From positions 1 through 64,000 of the forward strand of contig NZ_LITT01000058.1 of assembly GCF_001636845.1 (NCBI RefSeq): DNA of 64,000 bases, given 5' to 3'. Position numbers and translations under genes: made by a program. The notes under the pieces are model-generated. The model saw nothing but the letters and a program-made list of their open reading frames with translations, did not search any database and was not told where the DNA came from. Source of the DNA: Clostridium ljungdahlii. GTDB lineage: Bacteria; Bacillota; Clostridia; Clostridiales; Clostridiaceae. Of this stretch, positions 55,466-64,000 are shown in pieces. Position 1 is the stretch's first letter. Each line of letters begins with the position of its first letter.

Positions 55466-56329
55466 ATGAGATTTTTGAGAAATAAGCTTGTATTAGCTAT
55501 AATAGTACTTTCAATTATTTTTTTAGCTTTGATTTCTTTTAGTATCAAGGGTAATAGCAACTCAATTGTAAGAAATGGCATAGGTGTTACTTTTAATTCT
55601 TTTCAAGGAGGATTATACAAGGTCAATAATAGTATAAAAAATTCTCTGAGTTTTATAATAAACTTTTCTAGGGTAAAAAGTGAAAATGAAGAATTGAAGA
55701 AGGAAAATAGTTCATTAAAAAATAAATTAGTAGAATATAATTCACTTAAAAATGATAATTCCCAGCTAAGAAAAGAGCTGAATTTTAAGAGCCAAAAATC
55801 GGAATATGATTATATAGGCTGTGATGTAATAGGTAGGAGTAGTGATGGAATCTTAAATGAATTTGCAATAAATAGAGGCAGTAAGGATGGTATAAAAAAG
55901 CAGATGGTTGCAGTTACTGCTGATGGATTGGTTGGACAGGTTGTCCATGTGGAAAGCAATTGGTCTATAGTACAGTCTCTGGCTAATGAAAATTTAGCAG
56001 TAGGTGGGACTATTGAAGGTACTTCGACAGATACAAATGATGTGACAAATAGTGGTATGGTAAAAGGATACAGTGATAGTAATAATCAATTTTTAGCAAA
56101 GTTATATTATCTTCCACAGGACTCTACTATAAAAAAGGGAGATGTTATCTTAACATCAGGAATTAATAATTCATATCCTAGAGGAATAAGAATTGGAACT
56201 GTAATAAGTGTAGAGGATGATAAGGGAAAAGTAATGAAAAATGCTTTGATAAAACCTTATGTGAATTTTGATAAGCTTCAGGAGCTACTTATTGTAGTGC
56301 CTCAAGACAAAACGGATATAAAATACTAG
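55466..56329 (+). CDS. mreC: Rod-shape determining protein MreC
   Basis: 287 residues: one N-terminal membrane helix (about 8-26), a coiled coil (about 68-112, rich in Glu, Lys, Leu and Asn) and a beta-rich extracellular domain with VIGRSSDGILNEFAINRGS and SGINNSYPRGIRIGTV. MreC links the MreB filament to the wall-synthesis enzymes. It is directly coupled to mreB and mreD. Confidence 0.94.
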   Translation: MRFLRNKLVLAIIVLSIIFLALISFSIKGNSNSIVRNGIGVTFNSFQGGLYKVNNSIKNSLSFIINFSRVKSENEELKKENSSLKNKLVEYNSLKNDNSQLRKELNFKSQKSEYDYIGCDVIGRSSDGILNEFAINRGSKDGIKKQMVAVTADGLVGQVVHVESNWSIVQSLANENLAVGGTIEGTSTDTNDVTNSGMVKGYSDSNNQFLAKLYYLPQDSTIKKGDVILTSGINNSYPRGIRIGTVISVEDDKGKVMKNALIKPYVNFDKLQELLIVVPQDKTDIKY

Positions 56330-56341
56330 GGTGGATGTAAA

Positions 56342-56833
56342 ATGAAAAAATTATTAGTATTAGTTCTATTATCAGTTCTGCTATTTATTTTGGATAATTC
56401 ATTGATGCCTTTTTTTGCGGTGAAAAGTTTTTATCCAGGGTTACTTATAATATTTGTAATTTGCTATTCAATTGTAAATGGAACGTGGGAAGGTATGTGG
56501 CTTGGAGTGTTTGCAGGATTACTTCAGGATATATACTTTTCATATGGTTTTGGAATAAACTCGTTCACAAATATGATAGTATGTGTAATTGCAGGTATTA
56601 TAGGAAATAGTATATTTAGAAAAAGAAGACTTATTCCTGTCATTTCTTGTTTTTTACTTGTTTTATTTAAGGGTTTGTTAATAATGGGCATTCTATATTC
56701 ATGTGGAGTGTATGTGAATATAAAAAATGTATTTTTTACAGGAATTTATGATATGATTTTGTGTATCTTTATGTATAAGCCAATATATAATCTTTGTAGT
56801 AAAGATTATATGGAAGCTAAGTGGAAATTTTAA
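56342..56833 (+). CDS. mreD: Rod-shape determining membrane protein MreD
   Basis: A 163-residue polytopic protein with about five hydrophobic helices. FAGLLQDIYFSYGFGINSF carries the conserved motif of the family. It partners MreC in the elongation complex. AGGGTGG lies before ATG 56342. Low sequence conservation is normal; gene position makes the call firm. Confidence 0.9.
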   Translation: MKKLLVLVLLSVLLFILDNSLMPFFAVKSFYPGLLIIFVICYSIVNGTWEGMWLGVFAGLLQDIYFSYGFGINSFTNMIVCVIAGIIGNSIFRKRRLIPVISCFLLVLFKGLLIMGILYSCGVYVNIKNVFFTGIYDMILCIFMYKPIYNLCSKDYMEAKWKF

Positions 56834-56851
56834 AGGTGGAGATGATATTTT

Positions 56852-59536
56852 TTGAAAGAGAAGAAGCATTCTAATATTACAAGATATACTGTACTAGCAG
56901 TTATTATGGTAGCTATTTTTGCAACTATTGCAGGAAGACTTCTCTTTCTTCAGGTAGTAAAGGGGCAGGAATATAAAGAGCAGTCCAATAATAAATCTTT
57001 GACAGAAATACAGGAAGCGGCGCCAAGAGGAAAAATTTTGGACAAGAATGGTAATATTTTAGCTACTAGTAACCAAAGTTATGTGCTCATATACAATCAA
57101 ACGGATGAAAATGATAAGACTTTTTTCCCTACTATGAGTAAAGTATTTAAGATACTAGATGAAAGTGGAGAAAGTCAGAAGGATGATTTTGAACTTAAGA
57201 TAAATCCTTATAGGTTTGAATTTAGAAGTGATGATGAAGAAACTAGAAAAAATCTTGAAATTAAGTTTAAAAGGGATAGAGGATTAAATGATGAAATAGA
57301 AAAGAAAATTAAAAGCAAAAATAAAAATATATCTGAAGATGATTTGAAGGTTTTAGTGAATAAAGAATTACTGAAAATAACCCCAGAGGATACTTTCAAA
57401 AAACTTATTGCCAAGTACAAAATAAGTAGTGCATATTCTTTAGAAGATCAGAGAAGATATATGATTATTAAGGATACTTTAAAAATGCAGAGTTATTCTG
57501 GGTATAAACCTGTAACAGTTGCAAGTAATATAAAGAAGGATACTGCCTTTAAATTTTTACAAATGTCAAATGAACTCCCGGGGATAGATGTGGATACCCA
57601 GCCTATAAGATATTATCCTAATAAGGAACTAGGATCTAGTTTTATAGGATATATATCTAAAATATCTTCTGACTATGATAAATACAAGGAAAAAGGTTAT
57701 GATGTAAGTAGTGATTATGTAGGTCAGGCAGGTATAGAAGGTGCACTTGAAGATAGATTGAAAGGGTCAAAGGGAGGAAAAATAGTAAAGCTGAATAAAA
57801 ATGGGAAAATAGTTCAAGAATTAGGTACAAAAGACTCTTACCCAGGTGAAACAGTTCAGTTAACAGTGGATTCCAAGGTTCAAAAAGCAGCAGAAGATGC
57901 ACTCGATACTACTATGGCAAGTCTCAGATCTAATCCTTATGGGCAGCAGAGATCTGATACTACCAATGCAACTAGAGGGGCAGCAGTAGTACTTGATGTG
58001 AATACGGGAGCTGTACTTGCCATGGCCAGCAGGCCAGGATATGATCCAAATATGTTTGCAGTTCCTGGAATGATTTCTCAAGATTTATATCAACAATATT
58101 TCAATCCGGATTTAGGAGCTTTTGGAAAGGAATATATAGAAAAGAGAAATATAACTTCAAACTTTCCAGGAGAGACAGAGGATCAGGTGTTAAATACATT
58201 ATTTCCACTTGATACAAGTATAAAAAATAACACTACTATAAGACAAGATGTTTATGACATATATCCAAAACCGTTTTATAATTATGCTACTCAGTCTTTA
58301 ATACCTCCGGGTTCTACATTCAAGCCAATGACTGCTATTGCAGGTCTTGAAGGCGGAGTAATAAATCCAGGCTTTTGTGTAGATGATACGGGGCAGTTTG
58401 ATCAGGGCGGAAAAATTGTAAAGTTTATATTGGATGGACCAAAAGGAGTAGTAGATTTGGCCAAGGCTCTACAAGTATCCAGTAACCCTTATTTTATGAC
58501 TGTAGGCAAGCGCATTCGTGATGCTCTTGGAGACGATGGACTTGCTAAATATGCCTGGAAGTTTGGGCTTGGCGTTCCTGTAAATAGTGATGTAAAAGCA
58601 TCCACTGGGATAGAAATTCCAGAAAAGTTTGGGCAGGTATACAATACAGTATCAAATAAAAATACCTATGCTAGTACTTATTTGTGGCAAGTTATGGCTG
58701 ATCTTAGAGATGGTCAGGATGATAAAGGTCATAAGGTAGTTTCAGTTAACCTATATGATAATAGTAATGATTCAAGTAAGGTAAAGCAAATTAAAAATGA
58801 TATCAAAACTTTGATAAAGAATTCTGTAAAAGATGGAAAGAGTGCTTTTGATAAAGCAAAATACAAAGAATTATTTTCTGAACTTGTAAAGGAAGATCCT
58901 AATAACAAAAAGGATATAAGTGATGAGAAGATGGATGATTTGATTGATGTCATATACAGTATAACTGTTTCAGATGCAAATGCTCAGTTAAAGGTACCAG
59001 CTAATATAGAAAATGCTGCTATAGGACAGGGATTGAATGAGTTTACTCCTCTTCAGATGGCAAATTATATTGCTACCCTTGTGAATGGTGGAACTAGATA
59101 TAAAGTACATTTAGTAGACAAATATTTAAATTCCAACGGAGGAATTATTGAGCAGGTTAAACCGGAAGTCATACAGAAAACTGGAATTAATCAAGAAACT
59201 GTAGAAGCCATTAAAGCTGGAATGGGTTCTGTTAATGAAGGAGGTACAGCAGCGCAGGTATTTAATGGATTCCCTATATCTACGGGAGGAAAAACCGGTA
59301 CTGCAAGTTTAGGAAATCAGGAACAAATAGGAAGAACAGACTATTCTGAATATGTTGGATTTGCGCCTCTCGATAAACCTGAAATAGCAGTATGTGTAGT
59401 CCTATTTGATGGTGGTCAAGGAGGATATGGTGCAGCTACTGTAACAAGAGATATTTTTTCATCATATTTTACTGAAACAGGCCGCATAGCTACTAGTACA
59501 CCTACTAGTACAAATACTCAACAAAACAGTAATTAA
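56852..59536 (+). CDS. mrdA: Elongation-specific penicillin-binding protein 2
   Basis: A class B transpeptidase of 894 residues, long for the family. After the N-terminal membrane helix (about 10-30) comes the pedestal with AAPRGKILDKNGNILATS. The transpeptidase motifs are PPGSTFKPMTA (SxxK, active Ser), VSSNPYFM (SxN) and GGKTGTAS (KTG). Extra Lys/Asp-rich segments (about 110-190 and 610-710) account for the length. Translation begins at TTG 56852 after AGGTGGAG. It works with RodA, encoded downstream. Confidence 0.93.
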   Translation: MKEKKHSNITRYTVLAVIMVAIFATIAGRLLFLQVVKGQEYKEQSNNKSLTEIQEAAPRGKILDKNGNILATSNQSYVLIYNQTDENDKTFFPTMSKVFKILDESGESQKDDFELKINPYRFEFRSDDEETRKNLEIKFKRDRGLNDEIEKKIKSKNKNISEDDLKVLVNKELLKITPEDTFKKLIAKYKISSAYSLEDQRRYMIIKDTLKMQSYSGYKPVTVASNIKKDTAFKFLQMSNELPGIDVDTQPIRYYPNKELGSSFIGYISKISSDYDKYKEKGYDVSSDYVGQAGIEGALEDRLKGSKGGKIVKLNKNGKIVQELGTKDSYPGETVQLTVDSKVQKAAEDALDTTMASLRSNPYGQQRSDTTNATRGAAVVLDVNTGAVLAMASRPGYDPNMFAVPGMISQDLYQQYFNPDLGAFGKEYIEKRNITSNFPGETEDQVLNTLFPLDTSIKNNTTIRQDVYDIYPKPFYNYATQSLIPPGSTFKPMTAIAGLEGGVINPGFCVDDTGQFDQGGKIVKFILDGPKGVVDLAKALQVSSNPYFMTVGKRIRDALGDDGLAKYAWKFGLGVPVNSDVKASTGIEIPEKFGQVYNTVSNKNTYASTYLWQVMADLRDGQDDKGHKVVSVNLYDNSNDSSKVKQIKNDIKTLIKNSVKDGKSAFDKAKYKELFSELVKEDPNNKKDISDEKMDDLIDVIYSITVSDANAQLKVPANIENAAIGQGLNEFTPLQMANYIATLVNGGTRYKVHLVDKYLNSNGGIIEQVKPEVIQKTGINQETVEAIKAGMGSVNEGGTAAQVFNGFPISTGGKTGTASLGNQEQIGRTDYSEYVGFAPLDKPEIAVCVVLFDGGQGGYGAATVTRDIFSSYFTETGRIATSTPTSTNTQQNSN

Positions 59537-59541
59537 AAAAA

Positions 59542-59642
59542 AGGGGCTGTTGCACTAAGAATAAATATTACAATATACTGTGTTTATCATTAATCTTTAA
59601 AACAATATATTGTATGTAAATTTCTTAATGCGGCAGCCCTTT
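59542..59642 (+). repeat. Imperfect inverted repeat, terminator or small mobile-element relic
   Basis: The ends GGGGCTGTTGCACTAAGAA and TTCTTAATGCGGCAGCCC pair at about 17 of 18 positions when G-U is allowed. A loop of about 65 bases and a TTTA tail follow. The GGGCTGTTGCA-type end recalls insertion-sequence termini. It lies directly behind the PBP2 stop, so it may also terminate the transcript. Confidence 0.55.
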
Positions 59643-59785
59643 ATATGATAATAATTTTAATTAGAATTTAGCTTAAGTAAGAATTTCTAGAACAAGTATT
59701 ATATTAAAAAATAAAGTTGGAAATTAGAAAGGATTTACGTAAAGTGTGTTGAAATAGTATATGAGGTGACTTATGGAGGCTAATT

Positions 59786-60418
59786 ATGAGGAATAATAAT
59801 ATAATAGTTAAGGGCAATAGAGATGGAATAAATATAATTATAAATAATAATGGTTTTAAAGATTTTGACGAAATGCTTGAAAGTTTAATCAAAAGGCTTT
59901 CAACTGGAAAAATGTTTTATAAGGGATGTACTCTAAAAATAACAACGGAATTAAAGAGCGTAAATGAAAAGCAATTTAATAAACTTAAAAATATATTGTT
60001 TGAAAAATTTCTCATAAAGGATTGCATATTTGAAGACAGCAGTGAAAAACCAAGCAAAGTATTTTCGGGAATTTACGAAGGAAGAACTAAATTTTTACAT
60101 AGGACGGTTAGAAGTGGTCAAATAGTAAATTATTCGGGAAATATAGTCGTAATTGGAGATGTAAATGCAGGTTCTGAAATATATGCAGGGGGTAATATAA
60201 TAGTTTTTGGAGCACTTCATGGATATGCCCATGCTGGATTTGGTGGGAATGCAAAAGCTATAGTTGCTTCAATTTGTTTGCAGCCGGAAATGCTTCAAAT
60301 TGCAGACATAGTTACCAGATCACCAGAGGACAATATTAAACCCCAGTATCCAGAAGTAGCTAAGATTAGGGAAAATATGATAATAGTAGAACCCTATTTG
60401 CCAAATAAGTTTATTTGA
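59786..60418 (+). CDS. minC: Septum-site inhibitor MinC
   Basis: MinC blocks FtsZ rings away from mid-cell. The 210 residues comprise an N-terminal domain (about 1-95) and the beta-helical C-terminal domain (about 105-205), which starts at [23 protein letters not shown] and includes [14 protein letters not shown]. MinD lies 235 bases downstream after a hairpin. GGAGG lies upstream of the ATG. Length and order are typical. Confidence 0.93.
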   Translation: MRNNNIIVKGNRDGINIIINNNGFKDFDEMLESLIKRLSTGKMFYKGCTLKITTELKSVNEKQFNKLKNILFEKFLIKDCIFEDSSEKPSKVFSGIYEGRTKFLHRTVRSGQIVNYSGNIVVIGDVNAGSEIYAGGNIIVFGALHGYAHAGFGGNAKAIVASICLQPEMLQIADIVTRSPEDNIKPQYPEVAKIRENMIIVEPYLPNKFI

Positions 60419-60433
60419 TATGTCATAGTTAGT

Positions 60434-60467
60434 AAGAACTTCAGTTTTATTTTATGCTGAAGTTCTT
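60434..60467 (+). terminator. Hairpin after minC
   Basis: AAGAACTTCAG (60434-60444) pairs perfectly with CTGAAGTTCTT (60457-60467) followed by a short T-rich tail. It suggests that minD has its own promoter or receives partial read-through. Confidence 0.7.
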
Positions 60468-60652
60468 TGTTAGTAACTTTAAAGCTATATAATTGGTATA
60501 AATTGTACTGAATAATATTCTGGATTATTCTTGTTATGTCTAGTATAATATTCTATAGATGGTTTTATTGCTTAGATGATTATCGTTAATTGTATACGTT
60601 CATATATTAAGAGAGATTTATCTAATAAATTTATTTGATGGAGGTAGTATAG

Positions 60653-61450
60653 ATGGGAGAAGCAATTGTAGTAACATCAGGCAAAGGGGGAGTTGGAAAA
60701 ACTACTACTACGGCAAATATAGGTACTGCATTAGCTGCTTTGAATAAAAGTGTAGTAGTGGTAGATGGAGATACAGGACTTAGAAATTTAGATGTTCTTA
60801 TGGGACTTGAAAATAGAATTGTATTTACTATACTTGATGTAGTAGAAGACAAGTGTAGGCTAAAGCAGGCTCTTATAAAGGATAAAAGACTACCAAATTT
60901 GTATCTTTTGCCTACAGCACAAACAAGAGATAAAGATGATATAAGTACCCAAGATATGCTGAATTTAATTGAAGAATTAAAAAATGAATACGACTATGTA
61001 ATTATAGATTGTCCTGCAGGAATTGAGCATGGTTTTGAAAATGCAATAGTAGGGGCAGATAGGGCATTAGTTGTAGTAAATCCTGAAGTTACTTCAGTTA
61101 GGGATTCTGACAGAGTCATTGGAAAGTTGGATGCTAAGGGAATTGAAAAACATCAACTTATAGTAAACAGAATAAATTATGAAATGACTAAAAATGGAGA
61201 TATGCTGGATGTAAATGACATATTAGATAGTTTGGCTATAGAACTTATAGGAGTAGTGCCGGATGACAGAAATATAACTATTTCTACAAATAAGGGTGAA
61301 CCTATAGTATTGACCAGCGGCTCATTATCAGGACAAGCATTTAGAAATATAGCTAAAAGAATAACGGGAGAAAAAGTGCCTCTTATGGATTTGAATACTA
61401 GCCATGAAGGATTATTTTCGTCAATAAAGAAACTATTTGGTATTAAATAA
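60653..61450 (+). CDS. minD: Septum-site ATPase MinD
   Basis: A ParA-type ATPase of 265 residues. The deviant Walker A is SGKGGVGKTTTTANIG, Walker B is in YDYVIIDCPAG, and a C-terminal amphipathic membrane-targeting helix is SIKKLFGIK. MinD recruits MinC and is driven off the membrane by MinE. GGAGG precedes the ATG; minE follows by 15 bases. Confidence 0.96.
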   Translation: MGEAIVVTSGKGGVGKTTTTANIGTALAALNKSVVVVDGDTGLRNLDVLMGLENRIVFTILDVVEDKCRLKQALIKDKRLPNLYLLPTAQTRDKDDISTQDMLNLIEELKNEYDYVIIDCPAGIEHGFENAIVGADRALVVVNPEVTSVRDSDRVIGKLDAKGIEKHQLIVNRINYEMTKNGDMLDVNDILDSLAIELIGVVPDDRNITISTNKGEPIVLTSGSLSGQAFRNIAKRITGEKVPLMDLNTSHEGLFSSIKKLFGIK

Positions 61451-61465
61451 GGGGGTAGTAGGGGA

Positions 61466-61732
61466 ATGGACTTGTTTAAGATGTTCTCTAAGCAATCTTC
61501 CAAAGATGTAGCTAAAGAAAGATTGAGATTAATACTAATACACGACAGATGTGATATGTCAAAGGAAGTATTAGACAATATAAAGGATGACATACTTAAA
61601 GTACTTTCAAAATATATGGAGATAGATCGTTCTGAAATAGATGTAAAAATGACAAATTCAGAGGAATTAACGGGAAATTCAGCAGCACTTGTGGCCAGTA
61701 TACCTATAAAAAAGGTTAAATATAATAAATAG
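61466..61732 (+). CDS. minE: Topological specificity factor MinE
   Basis: 88 residues: an N-terminal membrane-binding segment (DLFKMFSKQSSKDVAKERLRLI), the anti-MinCD part and the C-terminal dimer strands ending SIPIKKV. Its presence with MinCD implies an oscillating Min system, unlike Bacillus, which uses DivIVA. GGGGG lies upstream. Confidence 0.93.
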   Translation: MDLFKMFSKQSSKDVAKERLRLILIHDRCDMSKEVLDNIKDDILKVLSKYMEIDRSEIDVKMTNSEELTGNSAALVASIPIKKVKYNK

Positions 61733-61762
61733 GCTATGTATAAATTATGCATAGCTTTTTTA
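61733..61762 (+). terminator. Terminator between minE and rodA
   Basis: GCTATGTA (61733-61740) pairs with TGCATAGC (61748-61755, one G-U), followed by TTTTTT. Confidence 0.75.
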
Positions 61763-61809
61763 TGTTCCTGTGTTATAATCATTATAGTTGTATTGGAGGG
61801 ATATATAAA

Positions 61810-62931
61810 ATGTTTGAAAAATTTATCATAAATAGGAAGCTTTTAAGGGAATTCGATTTTCCTCTACTAATTACTGTCATAATTGTATGTATCTTTGGAA
61901 GTTTAAATATTTATAGTGCTTCCCATATGAGTGATGGAACTTATTATCTTAAGTCCCAGCTTATGTATATGGCTGTAGGGCTTGTACTAACTTATTTTAT
62001 ACTTCTAGTAGATTATTCTGTGATAAAAGGTTATGTCGGCATAATATACTGGTTTTGTGTGTTTTTACTTATAATAAATTGCATACCGGCATTTCAGTCT
62101 ACAGTTAATGGAGCTTCATCATGGATTAAAATCGGTCCCGTTAGCATGCAGCCTTCTGAATTTGCAAAAATAGGGATTATATTAATGATTGCAAAAAAAC
62201 TAGAGGATATGGAAGGGAACATAAACAACGTAAAAAATTTTATGAAGCTTATGATTTATCCACTTATTCCTATGGCTCTAATTGTAAAACAGCCTGATAT
62301 GGGAATGACAATGGTATGTTTTTTTGCGGTTCTTGGGATAGTTTTTATTGCAAAATTGGATTTAAGAGTATTAATAGGAGGACTTTTGGCATTAACTGTT
62401 TTAATAGTGATAGCTTTGAATACACCTCTTATAGAAGAATATCAAAAAATGAGAATTATATCTCTATTTAGTCCTGAAAAATATCAAATGTCTTATGCTC
62501 TCCAGGTTACCCAATCACAAATAGGAATTGGTTCAGGTGGAATTTGGGGAAAAGGATTCTTGAAAGGAACCCAGATATCAGGAGGGTATGTACCGGAAGC
62601 ACGTACAGATTTTATATTTTCCGTAGTTGGAGAGGAATGGGGACTTGTTGGTGCTTTAGCTTTGATACTATTTTATGTCATTATACTTTATAGATTCATA
62701 AAAATATCCAGAGAAGCTAAAGATATTTTTGGGTCTATAGTATGTGTAGGAATAGCTTCAATGATGTTATTTTCAATTTTTCAAAATGTAGGTATGACTA
62801 TAGGATTACTTCCTATAACAGGTATAACATTGCCTTTTATGAGTGCAGGTGGAAGTTCGCTGCTTGCAGCATTTATAGAAATAGGTTTAATTTTGAACAT
62901 AGGTATGAGAAGAAAAAAAATTAATTTTTAG
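61810..62931 (+). CDS. rodA: Peptidoglycan glycosyltransferase RodA
   Basis: A SEDS-family polymerase of 373 residues with about ten helices. Visible signatures are SSWIKIGPVSMQPSEFAKIG, PDMGMTMV (catalytic-region Asp), a large loop with SGGYVPEARTDFIF, VGEEWGLVGA and PFMSAGGSS. ATG 61810 follows TTGGAGGG, whereas the frame extends back to 61747 without a site. RodA works with PBP2 and MreBCD; it forms a unit with mgsA. Confidence 0.95.
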   Translation: MFEKFIINRKLLREFDFPLLITVIIVCIFGSLNIYSASHMSDGTYYLKSQLMYMAVGLVLTYFILLVDYSVIKGYVGIIYWFCVFLLIINCIPAFQSTVNGASSWIKIGPVSMQPSEFAKIGIILMIAKKLEDMEGNINNVKNFMKLMIYPLIPMALIVKQPDMGMTMVCFFAVLGIVFIAKLDLRVLIGGLLALTVLIVIALNTPLIEEYQKMRIISLFSPEKYQMSYALQVTQSQIGIGSGGIWGKGFLKGTQISGGYVPEARTDFIFSVVGEEWGLVGALALILFYVIILYRFIKISREAKDIFGSIVCVGIASMMLFSIFQNVGMTIGLLPITGITLPFMSAGGSSLLAAFIEIGLILNIGMRRKKINF

Positions 62932-62943
62932 GGGGAAATTTAT

Positions 62944-63315
62944 ATGAGAATTGCTTTTATAGCACATGATAAAAAGAAAGATGATATAGTAGATTTTGTA
63001 AAAAGATATAAAGATGTTTTTGAAAGCCATGAGATTTTTGCTACAGGAACTACAGGAAAACTTATAAATGAGATGACAGGTTTAAAAGTTAAAAGATTTC
63101 TTTCAGGACCTTTAGGCGGGGATCAGGAAATAGGAAGTAAAGTGGCACAGGGAAAAATGGATATAGTTATTTTTTTAAGAGATCCTTTAACTTCACAGCC
63201 CCATGAACCAGATATTGCTGCATTACTTAGAATATGTGATGTTCACTGTGTGCCTCTAGCTACTAATTTAGGTTCTGCAGAAGTTTTTGTAAAAGCACTA
63301 AAGTCACATAATTAG
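62944..63315 (+). CDS. mgsA: Methylglyoxal synthase
   Basis: Converts dihydroxyacetone phosphate to methylglyoxal, a phosphate-releasing bypass of lower glycolysis. 123 residues: [11 protein letters not shown], the phosphate site [10 protein letters not shown], then [13 protein letters not shown] and [15 protein letters not shown], which includes an active-site Asp and His. GGGGG precedes the ATG, 12 bases after rodA. The pairing with rodA is common in clostridia. Confidence 0.95.
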   Translation: MRIAFIAHDKKKDDIVDFVKRYKDVFESHEIFATGTTGKLINEMTGLKVKRFLSGPLGGDQEIGSKVAQGKMDIVIFLRDPLTSQPHEPDIAALLRICDVHCVPLATNLGSAEVFVKALKSHN

Positions 63316-63348
63316 TAGACAAGCCATATTCTATAGAGTTTCTAAACG

Positions 63349-63575
63349 AAAAATCAACTTATACTCCGGATATTTTTTACAACCTTCAGCTCGTTAAATA
63401 TTTTGATAAGGCTAAGCAAAAAATTTTGAAAAAATACTGAGAACTTTTGAAAACTCGTACCTCAAACAATTCAAAAGTTCTAGATTTTTCAGAAATTTTT
63501 ACCTAAGCCTTATATACAAAATATTTAAAAGAACTTCATTATTGTAAAAATATCCTTGCGTATAAGTTGATTTTT
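63349..63575 (+). repeat. Structured intergenic element A, copy 4
   Basis: Outer arms AAAAATCAACTTATA (63349-63363) and TATAAGTTGATTTTT (63561-63575) are perfectly paired. AAATATTTTG pairs with CAAAATATTT. ATAAGGCT pairs with AGCCTTAT, both changed relative to copies 1-3 (ATAAGTCT with AGACTTAT). The apical loop AACTCGTACCTCAAACAA is identical to copy 1. It starts 33 bases after the mgsA stop. Confidence 0.85.
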
Positions 63576-63745
63576 AAGTTAGAAAACTTATATGGAATTT
63601 TCATTAATTGTGCGTTGTGAATTAATGAAAATTCCATAGCTCTAAACTTTCCACTCTCGACTGTTTTTTATATGCTTAAGTAATAAATCGGTCACCCTTT
63701 AAATATATATAATTATGTGTATCATTTTAAATGGGGGAATCTATA
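63576..63745 (+). other. Gap after element A copy 4
   Basis: ATGGAATTTTCATTAATT (about 63592) and AATTAATGAAAATTCCAT (about 63621) form a near-perfect inverted repeat of 18 bp. It could act as a terminator for the element or the operon. No gene is seen before the next RBS. Confidence 0.55.
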
Positions 63746-64000
63746 TTGGGAAATTATGATTCAGAGTACCAAAATTATTATAATTCTTTAAAAGGAAGAG
63801 CCAATTATTCACCATATCATGACAGAATGAGAAGTAGTGGAGGTTTCTTTTTTCAAAAGGGTAACTATTTGGTCAAGAGAATTATAAGGGATCTAATAGG
63901 AGTTTTAGTGTTGTTTGCATTCGTTATAGTTTGTAAAATTATTCAGACTCCTCAGACTAAAAGTATATATAATTATTCTAAAGAAATTGTGGATGAAAAT
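63746..64000 (+). CDS. Membrane-anchored protein, 3' end outside window
   Basis: An open frame of 85 codons runs off the window end. It starts at TTG 63746 with GGGGGA nine bases upstream. A polar, Tyr/Asn/Ser-rich N-terminus is followed by one membrane helix (about residues 49-65, LIGVLVLFAFVIVCKII) and then SIYNYSKEIVDEN. In clostridia this position after rodA-mgsA is often taken by a SpoIVFA/M23-peptidase-like protein; that assignment is only from context, since the catalytic part is not visible. Confidence 0.65.
   Translation, partial: MGNYDSEYQNYYNSLKGRANYSPYHDRMRSSGGFFFQKGNYLVKRIIRDLIGVLVLFAFVIVCKIIQTPQTKSIYNYSKEIVDEN

Overview
The window looks like chromosome from an acetogenic Clostridium of the C. 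autoethanogenum / C. ljungdahlii / C. ragsdalei group. The evidence is low GC over most of its length, typical clostridial gene order, and an fdhA-moeA-mobB-fdhD-hytCBDE1AE2 cluster. That cluster matches the selenocysteine formate dehydrogenase and NADP-dependent electron-bifurcating [FeFe]-hydrogenase described from C. autoethanogenum. The species assignment is an inference from gene content, not from a search.

Layout. (1) 1-6275 is an island of visibly higher GC. It holds the end of a large GLUG-repeat surface protein, a secreted ModA-like binding protein, an ExbB/TolQ/MotA-type proton channel and two small DUF2149/ExbD-like proteins. (2) 6276-8330 holds inverted repeats, a gene remnant and a phytase-like tyrosine phosphatase. 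(3) 8331-29762 is mostly housekeeping: class II ribonucleotide reductase with two NrdR boxes, gamma-carbonic anhydrase, a zinc-peptidase remnant, YaaR, a Ca2+-type P-ATPase with an internal frameshift, CvfB, an acyltransferase, NadE, NfeD and an SPFH protein, a two-component system whose kinase is also frameshifted, and AddB. (4) 29888-30206 is a strong candidate for a free-standing non-coding RNA, with a consensus promoter and a terminator. (5) 30451-41090 is the formate dehydrogenase, cofactor and bifurcating hydrogenase block. The hydrogenase couples H2 or formate to NADP and ferredoxin; moeA, mobB and fdhD make and insert the molybdopterin cofactor of FdhA. (6) 41091-48190 is a regulatory and accessory stretch: a sigma-54 activator behind a hairpin-rich leader, an orphan EutN microcompartment vertex protein, a PocR-type soluble chemoreceptor, a KimA-like permease and several repeats. 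(7) 48191-51234 is threonine synthesis: an ACT regulator, a T-box leader, hom and thrB. (8) 51403-64000 holds small membrane proteins and then the clostridial shape and division cluster maf-radC-mreBCD-pbp2-minCDE-rodA-mgsA, ending in a partial membrane protein.

Three items go beyond ordinary annotation. The first is a family of four roughly 225-nt intergenic elements (16013, 22241, 47420 and 63349). Each folds into one long rod with the same apical loop, and the arms show compensatory changes between copies. The second is the island with proton-channel and stator-like genes beside secreted surface proteins in an apparently monoderm organism. The third is the unidentified RNA gene upstream of fdhA. 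A second dispersed repeat family with a 7-bp tandem array lies at 43691 and 47691.
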